A stretch of DNA of 64,000 bases, from assembly GCF_004022485.1 (NCBI RefSeq), contig NZ_CP034951.1, positions 2,294,001-2,358,000 on the forward strand, read 5' to 3'. Of the stretch, positions 63,433 to 64,000 are shown one piece after another. A model generated the notes under the pieces. The model saw only the letters and a program-made list of their open reading frames with translations. It was not told the origin of the DNA and searched no databases. Position numbers and translations under genes: made by a program. Positions within the stretch are counted from its first letter, which is position 1. Every line of letters starts with the position of its first letter. This DNA comes from Aequorivita sp. H23M31 (GTDB taxonomy: Bacteria > Bacteroidota > Bacteroidia > Flavobacteriales > Flavobacteriaceae).

Positions 63433-64000
63433 TTATGGGGTCTTTTTCAAGTTGGCGATCTTTTTTTCCAATTGCGTGATCTCCTTATAATATGCAAGTG
63501 CATTAATCTTTTTAAGATGTTCAATTTCCTTCCTATAATACTTTATTGCGTTTGGTAAATCCTTTTTCAATTCGAAAACCGTAGCCATATCAAAATTATA
63601 ATCTGAGTGGTATTCTGAGGCTTTTCGGAATTCCAACAACGCCTCGTCATACATTTCTAACTTAACCAATGCCCAACCCGAATATTGAAGCGCTCTTGGG
63701 TATTCCTTCCCATTTTTTTTCATTGATTTTTGAAATTTCTTATAAGCTATTTCAAAAGAATCAATCTTATAATATCCTATTCCCTGATATAATTCCAAAA
63801 AATATTCATCCGGATATATAGCCATAACCTTGTCGATATATTGAATCGCCAACTTAGGATTAACCTCTAAAAGACTGTCAATTTTAGGCTGGTAACAATA
63901 TTGATACTGTTCTGCAGCAAGGTAATCTTCATAGGGGACATCAGACTGGTGAGAACGCTTATTTTGCCATATTTCATTATAACCCCAGATATTGACTCCT
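63433..64000 (-). CDS. TPR-repeat protein, 5' end outside the window
   Basis: The frame is open from the right edge to the stop at 63433; about 189 codons are visible (from GVNIWGYNEIWQNK on). The C-terminal 140 residues hold three tetratricopeptide-like repeats (YFLELYQGIGYYKIDSFEIAYKKF, RALQYSGWALVKLEMYDEALLEF). The N-terminal part visible here (YNEIWQNKRSHQSD, AAEQYQYCYQP) is not TPR. No ATG lies upstream of the visible TTG 63852 within the frame, so the true start is beyond 64000. Role unknown. Confidence 0.7.
   Translation of the reverse strand, partial: GVNIWGYNEIWQNKRSHQSDVPYEDYLAAEQYQYCYQPKIDSLLEVNPKLAIQYIDKVMAIYPDEYFLELYQGIGYYKIDSFEIAYKKFQKSMKKNGKEYPRALQYSGWALVKLEMYDEALLEFRKASEYHSDYNFDMATVFELKKDLPNAIKYYRKEIEHLKKINALAYYKEITQLEKKIANLKKTP

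Overview
The window looks like a piece of a chromosome from a marine-type flavobacterium (Bacteroidota, probably Flavobacteriaceae). The evidence is an AT-rich sequence, C-terminal type IX secretion (T9SS) sorting domains, a SusC/SusD pair under FecI/FecR control, promoters of the TAnnTTTG type, and a ribonucleotide reductase whose ATP-cone sits on NrdB instead of NrdA. Genus cannot be decided from the sequence alone. No phage, integrase, transposase, CRISPR array or rRNA operon was seen.

Layout. 0-4.5 kb: the end of an NAD-dependent epimerase, a double META-domain lipoprotein, an MFS transporter broken by one in-frame stop, an exported 5-hydroxyisourate hydrolase and a TrkA-C membrane protein. 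5-16 kb: an outer-membrane uptake locus. An ECF sigma factor diverges from FecR, SusC (with the STN signalling domain) and SusD, followed by a TlpA-like thioredoxin lipoprotein and an M16 peptidase; peptide uptake is a reasonable guess. 16.6-20 kb: tRNA-Arg and the nrdB-nrdA operon. 20.3-24.3 kb: an accessory patch with two HigBA-type toxin-antitoxin pairs (one toxin frameshifted), a frameshifted lipoprotein, topoisomerase IB, and tRNA-Asn followed by a 149-bp tandem array. 24.5-31.6 kb: T9SS-secreted proteins, RseP and an M1 aminopeptidase.

31.7-45.2 kb is a metal-homeostasis block: SCO protein, FeoA, FeoB and a FeoB-associated micropeptide, an Nramp transporter fused to a universal stress domain, a four-gene Zn/Mn-type ABC transporter whose two permeases carry C-terminal winged-helix-like tails, a DtxR/MntR regulator, and a divergent TonB receptor. 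A perfect 7-bp inverted repeat containing the TAnnTTTG element lies in front of the receptor and is the most likely regulator binding site.

45.4-51 kb: small conserved genes (DUF5053, TerB-DnaJ, bacilliredoxin, PlsC, HD hydrolase) and a frameshifted leucine-rich-repeat T9SS protein. 51.3-57.1 kb is the most unusual part: an S9 peptidase preceded by three very small membrane-protein genes, three close palindromes, and then a TPR-AraC regulator whose last roughly 120 bp are repeated four more times downstream, each copy paired with a GC-rich palindrome. 57.4-64 kb: a Cys-rich lipoprotein, a CLC channel, hypothetical proteins and a TPR protein running off the right edge.

Two themes run across the window. 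First, several families of short palindromic repeats fill the spacers, and one has entered a coding region. Second, four genes are interrupted by single-base lesions, which means either active gene decay or residual sequencing error; raw reads would decide. All family assignments come from reading motifs by eye, without database searches.
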